Shown here: positions 28,586 through 38,768 of the stretch, in pieces | Layout of the letters: every line of letters starts with the position of its first letter | Numbering within the stretch: position 1 is the first letter of the stretch | Source of the DNA: Pseudomonas japonica | Lineage (GTDB): Bacteria > Pseudomonadota > Gammaproteobacteria > Pseudomonadales > Pseudomonadaceae | Direction of reading: 5' to 3' | DNA: 64,000 nt | Assembly (NCBI RefSeq): GCF_013522925.1 | Contig: NZ_JAAMQU010000001.1 | Location: 1 to 64,000, forward strand | Notes under the pieces: model-generated | The model's database searches: none | What the model saw: the letters and a program-made list of their open reading frames with translations, nothing else | What the model was told of the DNA's origin: nothing | Position numbers and translations under genes: made by a program

Positions 28586-28757
28586 AAAGGCCTTTGCACC
28601 ACCGAAGTGCGAAGAACCGCAGGACGCACCAAGAAGTTACCCTCCCGCGCGCTATCTCTGTTCACTCCCCCGCTCCATGTCCCCTGTTTGCCACAACCGC
28701 ATGGCTTGGCAAGGCCCTTGCTCTACGCTTGATACCGGTCTTGCTGGAAATAGACGC

Positions 28758-29258
28758 ATGCTTGTGATTCATCGTCGTACGCCGCCGCAGCCTAGCTGGG
28801 CCGCCGAGATCCACCTCAACTACGAAGCCCGTAGCAAAAGCCGCTTGCGCTGCTTCGCCGCAGATGGCGAAGACGTGGGACTTTTCCTGGAGCGCGGCCA
28901 ACCACCACTGCGTGATGGTGAATTTCTGCAGGCCGAAGATGGCCGTGTAGTGCGGGTGTGTGCCCGCCCCGAGCACCTGCTGCAGGTTACCTGCGCTAAC
29001 ACGCTTGAACTCACCCGCGCCGCCTACCACCTGGGGAACCGCCACGTTGCGCTGCAGATCGGCGATGGCTGGCTGCGCCTGCTCGACGACCATGTGCTCA
29101 AGGCCATGCTCGAACAACTTGGCGCCACGGTAGAGCCGCTGGAAGCACCCTTCCAGCCTGAACATGGCGCCTATGGCGGTGGCCATCACCATTCGCATCA
29201 GGGCGAGGAAGGCTTTAACTATGCACCCCGCCTGCACCAGTTCGGCTCGCCTCGGTGA
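28758..29258 (+). CDS. ureE: Urease accessory nickel metallochaperone UreE
   Basis: 166 residues. MLVIHRR start, a peptide-binding N-terminal domain (RLRCFAADGEDVGLFLERG) and the metal-binding C-terminal domain with LGNRHVALQI and DHVLKAMLEQLGA, followed by a His-rich tail (GGGHHHSHQ). UreE hands Ni2+ to UreG. ATG 28758 is chosen because the upstream in-frame stretch to 28677 is unlike UreE. The stop overlaps ureF. About 7.8 kb separates this block from ureC. Confidence 0.94.
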   Translation: MLVIHRRTPPQPSWAAEIHLNYEARSKSRLRCFAADGEDVGLFLERGQPPLRDGEFLQAEDGRVVRVCARPEHLLQVTCANTLELTRAAYHLGNRHVALQIGDGWLRLLDDHVLKAMLEQLGATVEPLEAPFQPEHGAYGGGHHHSHQGEEGFNYAPRLHQFGSPR

Positions 29259-29929
29259 ACCGGGCCTGGGCACTGCTGCGCCTGGCCAGCCCGCAGCTTC
29301 CGATTGGCGGCTACAGCTATTCCCAAGGGCTGGAGCTGGCAGTGGAAGCGGGCTGGGTAACCTGCCGGGGAACCGCGGCCACCTGGCTGCGTGACCAACT
29401 TGAGCTCAACCTCCCTCGTTTCGATGCCCCCCAGTTATTGGCCCATTGCACCTTGGCCGAGGCCGAAAACTGGCCCGGGCTGCGGCAGCGCTGCGAAGCG
29501 TACCGCGCCAGCCGGGAAACCCGTGAGCTGCACCTGGAAAGCCGGCAAATGGGCTATTCGTTACGCCAACTGCTGCTTGGCCTGGTGGAACTGGACGCCG
29601 CTGGCCGCGAATTTCTCGACAGCCTTGAAGAGCCTCACATGGCACTTGGCTGGGCGCTGGCGGCGCGCGCCTGGGGCATCACCCCGCATGACGCCCTGGC
29701 CGCCTGGCTATGGGGCTGGCTGGAAAACCAGCTGGCCGTACTGATGAAAACATTGCCGCTGGGCCAGCAAGCCGCCCAGCAATTGACCAGCGAACTGCTG
29801 CCGGCGCTGGAAGAAGCCCACCGCGCTACATGCGCGCTGGACCCTGCCGACATCGGCAGCGCCCCCTTCGGCCTGGCCCTGGCCAGCATGGCCCATGAGC
29901 GCCAGTACAGCCGCCTTTTTCGATCCTAG
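29255..29929 (+). CDS. ureF: Urease accessory protein UreF
   Basis: 224 residues, all-helical chaperone. It begins at GTG 29255, coupled to ureE as [23 protein letters not shown] near the N terminus is the family signature; [22 protein letters not shown] and the final [14 protein letters not shown] are also characteristic. UreF bridges UreD and UreG and gates GTP hydrolysis during nickel loading. Confidence 0.94.
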   Translation: MNRAWALLRLASPQLPIGGYSYSQGLELAVEAGWVTCRGTAATWLRDQLELNLPRFDAPQLLAHCTLAEAENWPGLRQRCEAYRASRETRELHLESRQMGYSLRQLLLGLVELDAAGREFLDSLEEPHMALGWALAARAWGITPHDALAAWLWGWLENQLAVLMKTLPLGQQAAQQLTSELLPALEEAHRATCALDPADIGSAPFGLALASMAHERQYSRLFRS

Positions 29930-29937
29930 GAGAAACC

Positions 29938-30552
29938 ATGAACAGCCAACCCCTGCGCGTCGGTATCGGTGGCCCTGTCGGCTCCGGTAAAACCGCTCTT
30001 ACCCTGGCGCTTTGCCTGGCGTTGCGCGAGCGGTACAACCTCGCCGTGGTGACCAACGACATTTATACCCGCGAAGACGCCGACTTCCTGGTGCGTAACG
30101 AAGCGCTGGCGCCAGAGCGCATCATTGGCGTTGAAACCGGCGGCTGCCCCCACACGGCCATCCGCGAAGACGCCTCCATCAATCTGGAGGCCGTGGATCA
30201 GCTCAACCGGCGCTTCCCGGGGCTGGACCTGATTCTGGTGGAGTCCGGCGGAGACAACCTGTCGGCTACCTTCAGCCCGGAACTGTCCGACCTCACGTTG
30301 TATGTGATCGACGTATCCGCCGGCGACAAGCTGCCACGCAAGGGCGGCCCGGGCATCTGCAAATCCGACCTGCTGGTAATCAACAAGATCGACCTCGCAG
30401 ACCAAGTGGGCGCATCACTGGAAAGCATGGACCGCGATACCCGCAAGATGCGTGGCGAAAAACCATTCGTGTTCAGCAACCAGAAAACCGGCCAAGGGCT
30501 GGAAGCGATCATCGCCTTCATCGAACGCCAAGGGCTGCTCAGCGCAGCTTGA
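29938..30552 (+). CDS. ureG: Urease accessory GTPase UreG
   Basis: 204 residues, SIMIBI-class GTPase. P-loop [10 protein letters not shown], switch region [13 protein letters not shown], metal-binding [13 protein letters not shown] (Cys-Pro-His motif) and specificity motif NKIDLAD are all present. It binds Ni2+ and uses GTP to transfer it into urease. AGGAGA before ATG 29938. Near-invariant length. Confidence 0.96.
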   Translation: MNSQPLRVGIGGPVGSGKTALTLALCLALRERYNLAVVTNDIYTREDADFLVRNEALAPERIIGVETGGCPHTAIREDASINLEAVDQLNRRFPGLDLILVESGGDNLSATFSPELSDLTLYVIDVSAGDKLPRKGGPGICKSDLLVINKIDLADQVGASLESMDRDTRKMRGEKPFVFSNQKTGQGLEAIIAFIERQGLLSAA

Positions 30553-30571
30553 ACTACACAAGGAAGCTACC

Positions 30572-31141
30572 GTGACCCGTAATCAACTATTCGCCGCGCT
30601 TACCCTCCTCCTGGCACCCGCCGCCGCATTTGCCCACCCAGGGCATGGCCAGGGCCTGCTGGCCGGCGCCGGTCACCCGCTCGGTGGGCTGGACCATTTG
30701 CTTGCCATGGTCGCAGTCGGCCTTTGGGCGGCTCAGCAGGAGGGGCGTGGCCGCTGGGCTCTGCCCTGTACGTTCCTGGCCAGCATGCCGGTGGGTGGGG
30801 CGCTGGGCTTTGCCGGGGTGAACCTGCCGGGTTTGGAAAGCGGTATCGCTGCATCAGTACTGGCACTGGGGCTGGCGGTCGCCTTGGCGGTTCGCCCGCC
30901 GCTACCATTGGCCATGCTGGCCACTGCGGGGTTTGCGGTGTGTCATGGCATGGCGCACGGCCTGGAACTGCCAGCGATGGCCAGCGCCTGGACCTACGCC
31001 GCCGGGTTCATCGTCGCCACCGCTGCCCTGCATGGAGCAGGCTACGCCCTGGCTCGCTGGATGCCTCGCGCCGCCGCGCCGCTGGTTCGCCTGGCCGGCC
31101 TGGGCGCCGCCATCGCCGGTGGATACCTGCTCGCGGCTTGA
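30572..31141 (+). CDS. ureJ: HupE/UreJ family nickel membrane protein
   Basis: 189 residues. A signal-like first segment ends near FAHPGHG, with the conserved HPxHG and the GHPLGGLDHLLAMVAVGLWA motif typical of HupE/UreJ, then about six transmembrane segments including FAVCHGMAHGLELP. Proposed nickel or cobalt permease. GTG 30572 is preferred: AAGGAA lies before it, and the longer frame lies in ureG. It follows ureG after twenty bases. Confidence 0.88.
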   Translation: MTRNQLFAALTLLLAPAAAFAHPGHGQGLLAGAGHPLGGLDHLLAMVAVGLWAAQQEGRGRWALPCTFLASMPVGGALGFAGVNLPGLESGIAASVLALGLAVALAVRPPLPLAMLATAGFAVCHGMAHGLELPAMASAWTYAAGFIVATAALHGAGYALARWMPRAAAPLVRLAGLGAAIAGGYLLAA

Positions 31142-31327
31142 CCGCCTGCTGTGGGACCGGTTGGCGCCGCAGGCGGAAACCGGGAACGGATGCCTGGCGT
31201 AGCAGCGGGCACCAGTTCGGGGGCTGACGCCCCCTCCTGCAATGCCTGTGTCGAACCACCGATCTGGGCCTGCCCTGGCAGGAACTCGAATCGGGTTTTC
31301 TGCTAGAGTGGCGCCCATTTGCCGCCC

Positions 31328-32482
31328 ATGAAGCCGTCCATGCCTGCCTCCTTCGTGAACACCCCGCTTGCCGAAACCTACGCCACGGTGTGGGCGCATT
31401 TCCTCGACACCATCGTGCCGTTGTGGGAAGGCCCAGGCTGGAACAGCGCCCTTGAGCTGCCCTACGAAGCACTGAGCGACGGGCATCAGCCACTCCCGCC
31501 GCAACGCTACCGCGCCATGGCCTGCGCCCGGCAGTTGTTCGTGTTCACGTCGCTGGGCGATCGTCCCGGCGCGCGGGAACGGGCGGCCAGGTTATTTACC
31601 TCGCTCAACCGACACTTCGCCGACCCGGTAAACGGTGGCTGGTATTACAGCGTCGATCCCCAGGGCGCGCCGCTGGATACCCGCAAAGACCTCTATACCC
31701 ACGCCTTCATCGTTTTCGCGTGTGCCCATTACCTTCGCCAAGCGCCTGAGGCTGAAGCCTGCCTGGACCAGGCGCTGGCGGTGGTACAACGCTTTGCCAC
31801 TAACAATGGCCTTTACGAAGCGTGCCTGGATCGAGACTGGAGCGACCTTGGCCAAGGCCCGTTGCAGAACCCACTGATGCACTTGGCTGAAGCGTTCCTG
31901 GCCAGCCTCGACGCGCGGCCGGACGCGCAGACCACCGCCGCGCTCGACGCACTCTGTGATGCCATGCATCAGGAATTTTTCGACGCACGTCACGGCGTGT
32001 TGTTGGAGAAACCGTGCTCGGCTGTGGATAACTGGTATGAGCCAGGCCATCAGTTCGAGTGGTTCTACTTACTCGCTTCGTCGCCCCGCCTGGAGAACCA
32101 CGCGCTCGCCAAGGATATGGCAGAAGCGCTGGTTCGCTCCGAGCAACAGGGCCTGCAAGAGGGGGCGGTATGCGCGATGCTCACCGCGAGCGGCACGCTG
32201 CTCGACGGCACCCGCCGCGTCTGGGCACATGCCGAATACTTGCGAGCCCTGAGCCTGTTGCCAGAGCGCGCCGATACGCTGACGACCGGCCTGCTGCAGC
32301 TACGGGAACAGTTCATGCGCCCCGAGGGCTGGTTCGAATGCCGTGACGCCAGTGGGGTAGTGAGCCGGCATGACATGCCATCCACCACCCCATACCACCT
32401 TTATACGTGCCTGGCGGCCCTGGCGAACGCCATCAGCCCGGTTACTGGCGATGTACCGCAAAGCCCGCCCACGACTGAGTAA
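31328..32482 (+). CDS. AGE-family sugar isomerase/epimerase, D-mannose isomerase-like
   Basis: 384 residues with the alpha/alpha-barrel of the N-acylglucosamine 2-epimerase family. Catalytic-region segments: RKDLYTHAFIVFACAHY, EACLDRDW, NPLMHLAEAFLA, YEPGHQFEWFYLL and RVWAHAEYLRA, giving the active-site Arg, His and Glu residues of the family. D-mannose/D-fructose isomerase activity is the most likely. ATG 31328 is used; TTG 31319 is also in frame. The coding end overlaps the convergent SDR gene by 41 bases. Confidence 0.82.
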   Translation: MKPSMPASFVNTPLAETYATVWAHFLDTIVPLWEGPGWNSALELPYEALSDGHQPLPPQRYRAMACARQLFVFTSLGDRPGARERAARLFTSLNRHFADPVNGGWYYSVDPQGAPLDTRKDLYTHAFIVFACAHYLRQAPEAEACLDQALAVVQRFATNNGLYEACLDRDWSDLGQGPLQNPLMHLAEAFLASLDARPDAQTTAALDALCDAMHQEFFDARHGVLLEKPCSAVDNWYEPGHQFEWFYLLASSPRLENHALAKDMAEALVRSEQQGLQEGAVCAMLTASGTLLDGTRRVWAHAEYLRALSLLPERADTLTTGLLQLREQFMRPEGWFECRDASGVVSRHDMPSTTPYHLYTCLAALANAISPVTGDVPQSPPTTE

Positions 32483-33200
32483 CCGGCATCACTTCGAGGC
32501 GGTTCACGTTGATGTGCGCGGGCTGGGTCAGAATCCAATAGATGGTGTCGGCGATATCCTGGGGCTGAATAGGCTCGGCACCGGCGTAAGTGGCATCGTA
32601 ACGGGCCTTGTCGCCGCCGAAACGCACCAGTGAAAATTCGCTTTCGCACATGCCCGGCTCAAGGTCGGTCACCCGTACGCCGGTGCCTTGCAGATCGCAG
32701 CGCAGGTTGAGCGAAAACTGCTTCACGAACGCCTTGGTGCCGCCGTACACGTGGCTACCGGGGTAGGGATAGCTGCCTGCCACGGAACCGAGGTTCACGA
32801 TACCAGCGCCCTTGCCGTGGGCGATCAGGCGCGGCAGCAACAGGCGCGTGGTATACAGCAGCCCCTTGATGTTGGTGTCGACCATGGTTTCCCAATCATC
32901 AAGGTCACACTTGGGCGCCGGATCCGCGCCAAGGGCCAAGCCTGCGTTGTTCACCAGCGCGGTCAGGGTCGAAAACTGCTCTGGCAGGCCGTTGATAGCG
33001 GCTTCCATGGCCTTGCGGTCGCGAACGTCCACCACCAGCGGCATTACTTCCACCTTTTCAGACAGCTCCTTGGCCAGCGCCTGAAGGCGGTCTTCGCGCC
33101 GACCGGTGATGATCAAGGACCAGCCGGCTTCGGCAAAGCGCCGGGCACAGGCTTCACCGAAACCAGAGGTCGCGCCAGTGATAAAAACAGTGGAGGTCAT
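32442..33200 (-). CDS. SDR family oxidoreductase, YdfG-like
   Basis: 252 residues. Cofactor motif TGATSGFGEACAR, NNAG near residue 86, catalytic Ser in NLGSVAGSYPYPGS, and Y-x-x-x-K as YGGTK. The LEPGMCESEFSLVRF segment is typical of YdfG, which reduces malonic semialdehyde and oxidises L-allo-threonine/serine with NADP. Substrate here is inferred from similarity. TGGAGG before ATG 33200. Its last 41 bases overlap the end of the AGE gene on the other strand. Confidence 0.85.
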   Translation of the reverse strand: MTSTVFITGATSGFGEACARRFAEAGWSLIITGRREDRLQALAKELSEKVEVMPLVVDVRDRKAMEAAINGLPEQFSTLTALVNNAGLALGADPAPKCDLDDWETMVDTNIKGLLYTTRLLLPRLIAHGKGAGIVNLGSVAGSYPYPGSHVYGGTKAFVKQFSLNLRCDLQGTGVRVTDLEPGMCESEFSLVRFGGDKARYDATYAGAEPIQPQDIADTIYWILTQPAHINVNRLEVMPVTQSWAGFAVHRQ

Positions 33201-33701
33201 TGCGTTCTCCTGCTTGCGCCAGCGCTTGGCTGGTCGGATGGATGTGATCAGCGCCCAGAATGCCCGGCGCAGAGAGGCGGCACAACGTTAAAAGCGGCGG
33301 TTCTTCCTGTGTAGTTACCGCTCGGCGGAGAATCCTTTCAGCGATTCGCAACCTGGCGGGGTCTTGCAGCACGGCCTCTAGGCACGTATTTCCAAGGGTT
33401 TCCCACAGAGTTATCCACAGGCTGCTTAGCGATCTGGAAGGTAGCTGTCAAGGCTTGACTTTTAAACAGGCTCTAATGCACAACGCTGCTGTTCAAAAAA
33501 TGATCATGAGCCTGGAAGCCACGGTTTCCGCGGCGCATAGCGTTGTGCCACCAAGTTATTCACAGGCTGGTCCACGGGAGTTGTGGGCTAATAACGAATG
33601 GGGATAAGTAAACATCAAATGCGACTTCAGGTCGCATTCCAAAGCCGGTTCAAAAATGTTTTCCACATTTCCGACCGGCCGTGAAAGGTTGTGCGATGTT
33701 G
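33201..33701. other. 500-base non-coding region with DnaA-box-like sites and inverted repeats
   Basis: No convincing gene. TTATCCACA (33411-33419) is a perfect DnaA-box consensus and TTATTCACA (33556-33564) fits TTATNCACA. TTTCCCACA (33399) and TTTTCCACA (33659) are near matches. A perfect 10-bp inverted repeat GCACAACGCT (33478-33487) / AGCGTTGTGC (33539-33548) lies between the two good boxes. A frame of 115 codons at 33260-33607 has no ribosome binding site or protein-like composition. The right end holds the bra operon terminator. Confidence 0.55.
33604..33640 (-). terminator. Probable terminator of the branched-chain amino-acid operon
   Basis: Perfect stem AATGCGAC (33618-33625) / GTCGCATT (33631-33638), 63 bases after the livF stop. 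On the minus-strand transcript a U-rich but interrupted tail follows (TTGATGTTTACTT). Confidence 0.5.
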
Positions 33702-34418
33702 TCAATGGCCGCCCAGATAGGCATTCCTGACGTCATCGTTGGCCAGCAATTCCTTGCCGGTGCCGGTCATGCGGATCTGCCCATTGACCATCACATAGGC
33801 CCGGTCGGATAACTTCAGCGCATGGTTGGCATTCTGCTCCACGAGGAAAATAGTCATACCGGACTGGGCCAGTTCTCGCAGGGTGGCGAAAATCTGCTTC
33901 ACCACGATCGGTGCCAGGCCCAGCGACGGCTCGTCCAGCAGCAACAGCTTGGGCCGGCTCATCAAGGCTCGTGCGATGGCCAGCATCTGCTGCTCACCGC
34001 CCGACATGGTCATTGCCCGCTGGTTGCGGCGTTCCTTCAGGCGAGGGAACAGGTCGAACATCCGCTGCATGTCTTCGCCAGCGTATTTATCCCCGATGGG
34101 GATAGTCCCCATCATCAGGTTTTCTTCCACGGACATGTCCGGGAAAACCCGGCGGCCTTCCGGCGACTGCGCAATGCCATTGGACGCGATGTAGTGGGAC
34201 GACTTCTGGCTGATGTCCGTGCCCTGGTAGAAGATCTGCCCGCTGGCCACTCTCGGCTGGCCGAAAATGGACATCAGCAAGGTCGACTTCCCTGCCCCGT
34301 TGGAACCGATCAGGCTGACCGTTTCACCCGGGTCGATGTGCAGGGATACCTGCTTCAGCGCCTGGATCGGCCCGTAATATACGTCGATGGCTTTCAGTTC
34401 GAGGATGGGCGCGGTCAT
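33702..34418 (-). CDS. livF: Branched-chain amino acid ABC transporter ATPase, LivF/BraG
   Basis: 238 residues. Walker A GSNGAGKSTL, signature MSGGEQQM, Walker B LLLLDEPSLGLAP and H-loop LVEQNANHAL. It powers high-affinity import of leucine, isoleucine and valine (also alanine in BraC systems). The start overlaps the livG stop as ATGA. Last gene of the operon. Confidence 0.94.
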   Translation of the reverse strand: MTAPILELKAIDVYYGPIQALKQVSLHIDPGETVSLIGSNGAGKSTLLMSIFGQPRVASGQIFYQGTDISQKSSHYIASNGIAQSPEGRRVFPDMSVEENLMMGTIPIGDKYAGEDMQRMFDLFPRLKERRNQRAMTMSGGEQQMLAIARALMSRPKLLLLDEPSLGLAPIVVKQIFATLRELAQSGMTIFLVEQNANHALKLSDRAYVMVNGQIRMTGTGKELLANDDVRNAYLGGH

Positions 34419-35290
34419 ACCAGTTCCTCTTCGTCAGCGCCCAGGTAGGCTGCGATCACTTTGGGGTCATTGCGAATCTGCTCGGGTTTGCCGGTGGCAA
34501 TCACGTTGCCGTGGTCCAGCACCACGATTTCATCGGAAATGCTCATCACCATGCCCATGTCATGCTCGATCAGCACCACAGTCATGTCGTGGTGGTCCCG
34601 CAGGTGGCGAATCATGCCACTCAGCGCTTCGGTTTCCTGCGGGTTGAGGCCGGCGGCCGGCTCGTCCAGGCAAATAACCTGAGGCCGGGTGCACATGGCC
34701 CGGGCAATTTCCAGCCGACGCTGCTGGCCATAGGAAAGCTCACCCGCCAGGCGGTTGGCGCAGTCCACCAGGTCGACCACTTCAAGCCAGTAGAACGCCG
34801 TTTCCAGCGCCCGCTCCTCCGCCTTGCGATAACCGGGGGTATTCAGAATGCCGGCAATCATGTTGCGGTTGACCCACATGTGATGGGCTACCAGCAGGTT
34901 TTCCACCACGGACATTTCCTTGAACAGGCGAATGTTCTGGAAAGTACGCGCCAGCCCTGCACGGTTCACCAAATGGGTACCGCCAAACATTTTGTAGTAA
35001 AGCCGGCTGAAAAAGCGGTTCGGCGCCACGAAATCCGTGGCCTTGAACGGCTCGCCCAGCAGCTTGATGACTTCTACGCTGCCCGAGCGCGCATTCAGCT
35101 GGATGCGCCCACCGGTGGCCTTGTAAAAGCCCGTGAGGCAGTTGAACACGGTGGTCTTGCCAGCGCCGTTGGGGCCGATCAAGGCGAAGATCGAGTTGCG
35201 CTTTACCTGCAAGTTAACGTCGCTCAGCGCCTTGATACCGCCGAACTGCATCATCAGGTGTTCAACGGACAGAATGATATCGTCGCTCAT
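34415..35290 (-). CDS. livG: Branched-chain amino acid ABC transporter ATPase, LivG/BraF
   Basis: 291 residues. Walker A GPNGAGKTTV, signature LSYGQQRRLE, Walker B ICLDEPAAGLNP and H-loop LIEHDMGMVM. The insert of about 30 residues after Walker A (FFSRLYYKMFGG) is normal for LivG. It pairs with LivF. ATGA overlaps with both neighbours indicate translational coupling. Confidence 0.95.
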   Translation of the reverse strand: MSDDIILSVEHLMMQFGGIKALSDVNLQVKRNSIFALIGPNGAGKTTVFNCLTGFYKATGGRIQLNARSGSVEVIKLLGEPFKATDFVAPNRFFSRLYYKMFGGTHLVNRAGLARTFQNIRLFKEMSVVENLLVAHHMWVNRNMIAGILNTPGYRKAEERALETAFYWLEVVDLVDCANRLAGELSYGQQRRLEIARAMCTRPQVICLDEPAAGLNPQETEALSGMIRHLRDHHDMTVVLIEHDMGMVMSISDEIVVLDHGNVIATGKPEQIRNDPKVIAAYLGADEEELV

Positions 35291-36570
35291 GGCGCCACTC
35301 CTTTACGCGGCACTACACCGGTACGGCTGATGCGAATAAGCCCGCGCGGTCGCCAGATCATCATCAACACCATGAGAATGCCGAACAGCAGCACCCGGTA
35401 CTCGGCGAAGCTTCGCAGCAGTTCTGGCGCTACCGTGAGCACGAACGCGGCGATCACCACACCCACCGTGGAGCCCATCCCGCCAAGCACTACAATGGCG
35501 AGGATCAGGGCCGACTCGAAGAAGGTAAACGAGGCAGGGTTCACGAAGCCCTGGTAGCTGGCAAAGAACACCCCTGCCAGGCCAGCGGTCGAGGCCCCGA
35601 GGGTGAACGCCGACAGCTTGACCAACACATGATTGAGGCCCATGGCGCGGCAGGCAATTTCGTCCTCGCGCAGCGCTTCCCATGCACGGCCCACGGGCAT
35701 GCGGGTAAGGCGATGCTTGATGTACAGAACCGCCATTACCACCAGGAACAGCACGGCGTAGATGAACAGGAACTTGAGATCGGGGTTGTATTCGAAGCCG
35801 AAGTATTCATGGATCGGAACGCCGCCATCCTTTGCCCGCCGGCCAAACTCCAGCCCAAAGATGGTTGGCGAAGGTACCGGCACGCCGTTGGGGCCTCCGG
35901 TGAAGTCCAGCCAGTTGTTCAGCACCAGGCGAATGATCTCACCGAAACCCAAGGTCACGATTGCCAGGTAGTCCCCATGCATTCGCAGTACCGGGAAGCC
36001 CAGAATGCACCCCGCCAACGCGGCAGCAATAGCCGCCAACGGCAAGGCGGACCAGAAGCCAAGCCCCAGGTATTGATAGCCGAGCGCCAGGCCATAGGCC
36101 CCGATCGCGTAGAACGCCACGTAGCCCAGGTCCAGCAGGCCCGCCAGCCCTACCACGATGTTCAGGCCCAGCCCAAGCAGTACATAGATCAACCCCAGGA
36201 TCACCACGGTGAGCATGTACTTGTTCGCGAACACCGGAAATACCAGGGCAATCACGATCAGCAGGGGGATGATCCAGCGCAGCCGGGATTTGTAGTCTGG
36301 CGCCAGCACGTGCACGCCTCCGCCGCTGCCTTCGAACCCCTGGAGGATGCTCAGGCCCTTGGGTGTTTGCAGGAACAGGCTGAGCAGGAAGCGCCCGGCC
36401 ATCACTACGGCGACCAGCACGGCGGTACGCGCCGGTTGCAGGTTGAACCCATAGCCATCGAGCACGATACCCACGATGGGGCCGAATACGATCAGCGCCA
36501 GCAGGCCGGCAACGATTGCATCGATAAGGCTTTTCTTGAGATTGACAGGTTTATTGATCGCGGAAGACAT
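35287..36570 (-). CDS. livM: Branched-chain amino acid ABC transporter permease, LivM/BraE
   Basis: 427 residues. About ten transmembrane segments, with an N-terminal extra domain before ILGLIYVLLGLGLNIVVGLAGLLDL, and the coupling helix segment near EALREDEIACRAMGLN. GTG 36576 and ATG 36570 are both in frame; AAGG lies seven bases before the ATG and too close to the GTG, so ATG is used. It forms the pore with LivH. Confidence 0.94.
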   Translation of the reverse strand: MSSAINKPVNLKKSLIDAIVAGLLALIVFGPIVGIVLDGYGFNLQPARTAVLVAVVMAGRFLLSLFLQTPKGLSILQGFEGSGGGVHVLAPDYKSRLRWIIPLLIVIALVFPVFANKYMLTVVILGLIYVLLGLGLNIVVGLAGLLDLGYVAFYAIGAYGLALGYQYLGLGFWSALPLAAIAAALAGCILGFPVLRMHGDYLAIVTLGFGEIIRLVLNNWLDFTGGPNGVPVPSPTIFGLEFGRRAKDGGVPIHEYFGFEYNPDLKFLFIYAVLFLVVMAVLYIKHRLTRMPVGRAWEALREDEIACRAMGLNHVLVKLSAFTLGASTAGLAGVFFASYQGFVNPASFTFFESALILAIVVLGGMGSTVGVVIAAFVLTVAPELLRSFAEYRVLLFGILMVLMMIWRPRGLIRISRTGVVPRKGVAP

Positions 36571-36572
36571 GG

Positions 36573-37487
<915 letters not shown>

Positions 37488-37631
37488 CATGCACTCTCGT
37501 GAACGTATTGGGGCGCCAGGCACTCACGCCTCGACGCAGGCCGAAACGCGTGTGCCTGCAATGTTGCGCAGGCAAGTTGGAAGTGCAGCCAGGGCGGGCG
37601 GGCCATTGCCCTGCTCGCCTTGGCGCGGAGC

Positions 37632-38768
37632 TTATTTTTGTTTTTCGAGTTGCTTGTACTTGCCGTCCGGGCCCCACTGGTACACGACGTAGTCGGAGAC
37701 TTTCAGGTCGCCCTTGCTGTCCCAGGTTTTCTCGCCCATTACAGTCTTGACCGAGTGTGCCTTGAGCCATTCGGCGGCTTTCTCACCCTTGTTTTCCTTG
37801 GCGCCGTTCAGGCCGGCAGCAATGGCCTGAAGCGAAGCGTAGGCATACAGGGTGTAGCCTTCAGGCTCGTAGCCACTCTTGCGGAACTGCTCTACAACAG
37901 CTTTGGAGTCCGGCAGCAAGCGTGGGTCTGCGCCAAAGGTCATGTACACGCCATCAACGTATTGAGCGCCACCGGCGGTAGTCACCAGTTCATCGGTCAC
38001 GATGCCGTCGTCAGATACGAACTTCACGTCCTTGAGGCCCTGCTCGCGCAGCTGGCGAACCAGCGGGCCGGCTTCGGGGTGCAGGCCACCGAAGAACACC
38101 ACGTCGGCGCCGGTGCCGCGGATTTTGGTAACCAGGGCGCTGAAGTCTTTCTCACCGCGGGTCAGGCCTTCTTCCAGCACAGGCGTTACACCGCGCTTTT
38201 TCAGCTGGGCGGAGGTGGCATCGGCCAGGCCCTTGCCATAGGTGTCCTTGTCGTTGATTACCGCGACTTTCTTGGCCTTGAGCATGTCGACGATGTAATC
38301 ACCGGCAACGATGCCTTGTTGGTCGTCACGGCCGCACATCCGCAGCATGGTCTTGAGGCCGCGCTCGGTGACTGCCGGGTTGGTGGAGCCAGGGGTGATC
38401 GCGATAACACCCGCTTCGTCATACACTTCCGACGCCGGGATGGTGTTCGAAGAACAGAAGTGCCCTACAACGCCTACCACTTTGTCCTGGTCTACCAGCC
38501 GGTTGGCAACGGCCACAGCCTGCTTGGGTTCGCAGGCATCATCGCCTGCCACCAGTACGATCTTTTCCCCGTTCACGCCCCCCGCGGCGTTGATGGCATC
38601 GGCCGCAGCCTGCGCACCCTTCATGTACTGCTCACCGAACGAAGCGTTGGCACCGGTCATGGGGCCAGCAACGCCGATTTTCACGTCCGCCTGTGCATAC
38701 GACGCAACGCCCATCGCGGTAGCGACCGCCAGGGCCAGAAAGCCTTTCTTGTAAAACGTCTGCGACAT
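37632..38768 (-). CDS. braC: Branched-chain amino acid ABC transporter, periplasmic binding protein
   Basis: 378 residues. Signal peptide of about 27 residues ending ASYAQA, then DVKIGVAGPMTGANASFGEQY. The Cys pair (GDDACEPKQA and VGHFCSSNTIPAS) and ITPGSTNP loop are typical LIV-binding features. First gene of braC-livHMGF. Its upstream region (38769-39232) contains a palindrome that may be an operator. Confidence 0.94.
   Translation of the reverse strand: MSQTFYKKGFLALAVATAMGVASYAQADVKIGVAGPMTGANASFGEQYMKGAQAAADAINAAGGVNGEKIVLVAGDDACEPKQAVAVANRLVDQDKVVGVVGHFCSSNTIPASEVYDEAGVIAITPGSTNPAVTERGLKTMLRMCGRDDQQGIVAGDYIVDMLKAKKVAVINDKDTYGKGLADATSAQLKKRGVTPVLEEGLTRGEKDFSALVTKIRGTGADVVFFGGLHPEAGPLVRQLREQGLKDVKFVSDDGIVTDELVTTAGGAQYVDGVYMTFGADPRLLPDSKAVVEQFRKSGYEPEGYTLYAYASLQAIAAGLNGAKENKGEKAAEWLKAHSVKTVMGEKTWDSKGDLKVSDYVVYQWGPDGKYKQLEKQK

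Noticed and set aside
33260..33607. 115-codon hypothetical gene
   Set aside because: No ribosome binding site, composition unlike a folded protein, and it runs through DnaA-box-like and inverted repeat sequences.
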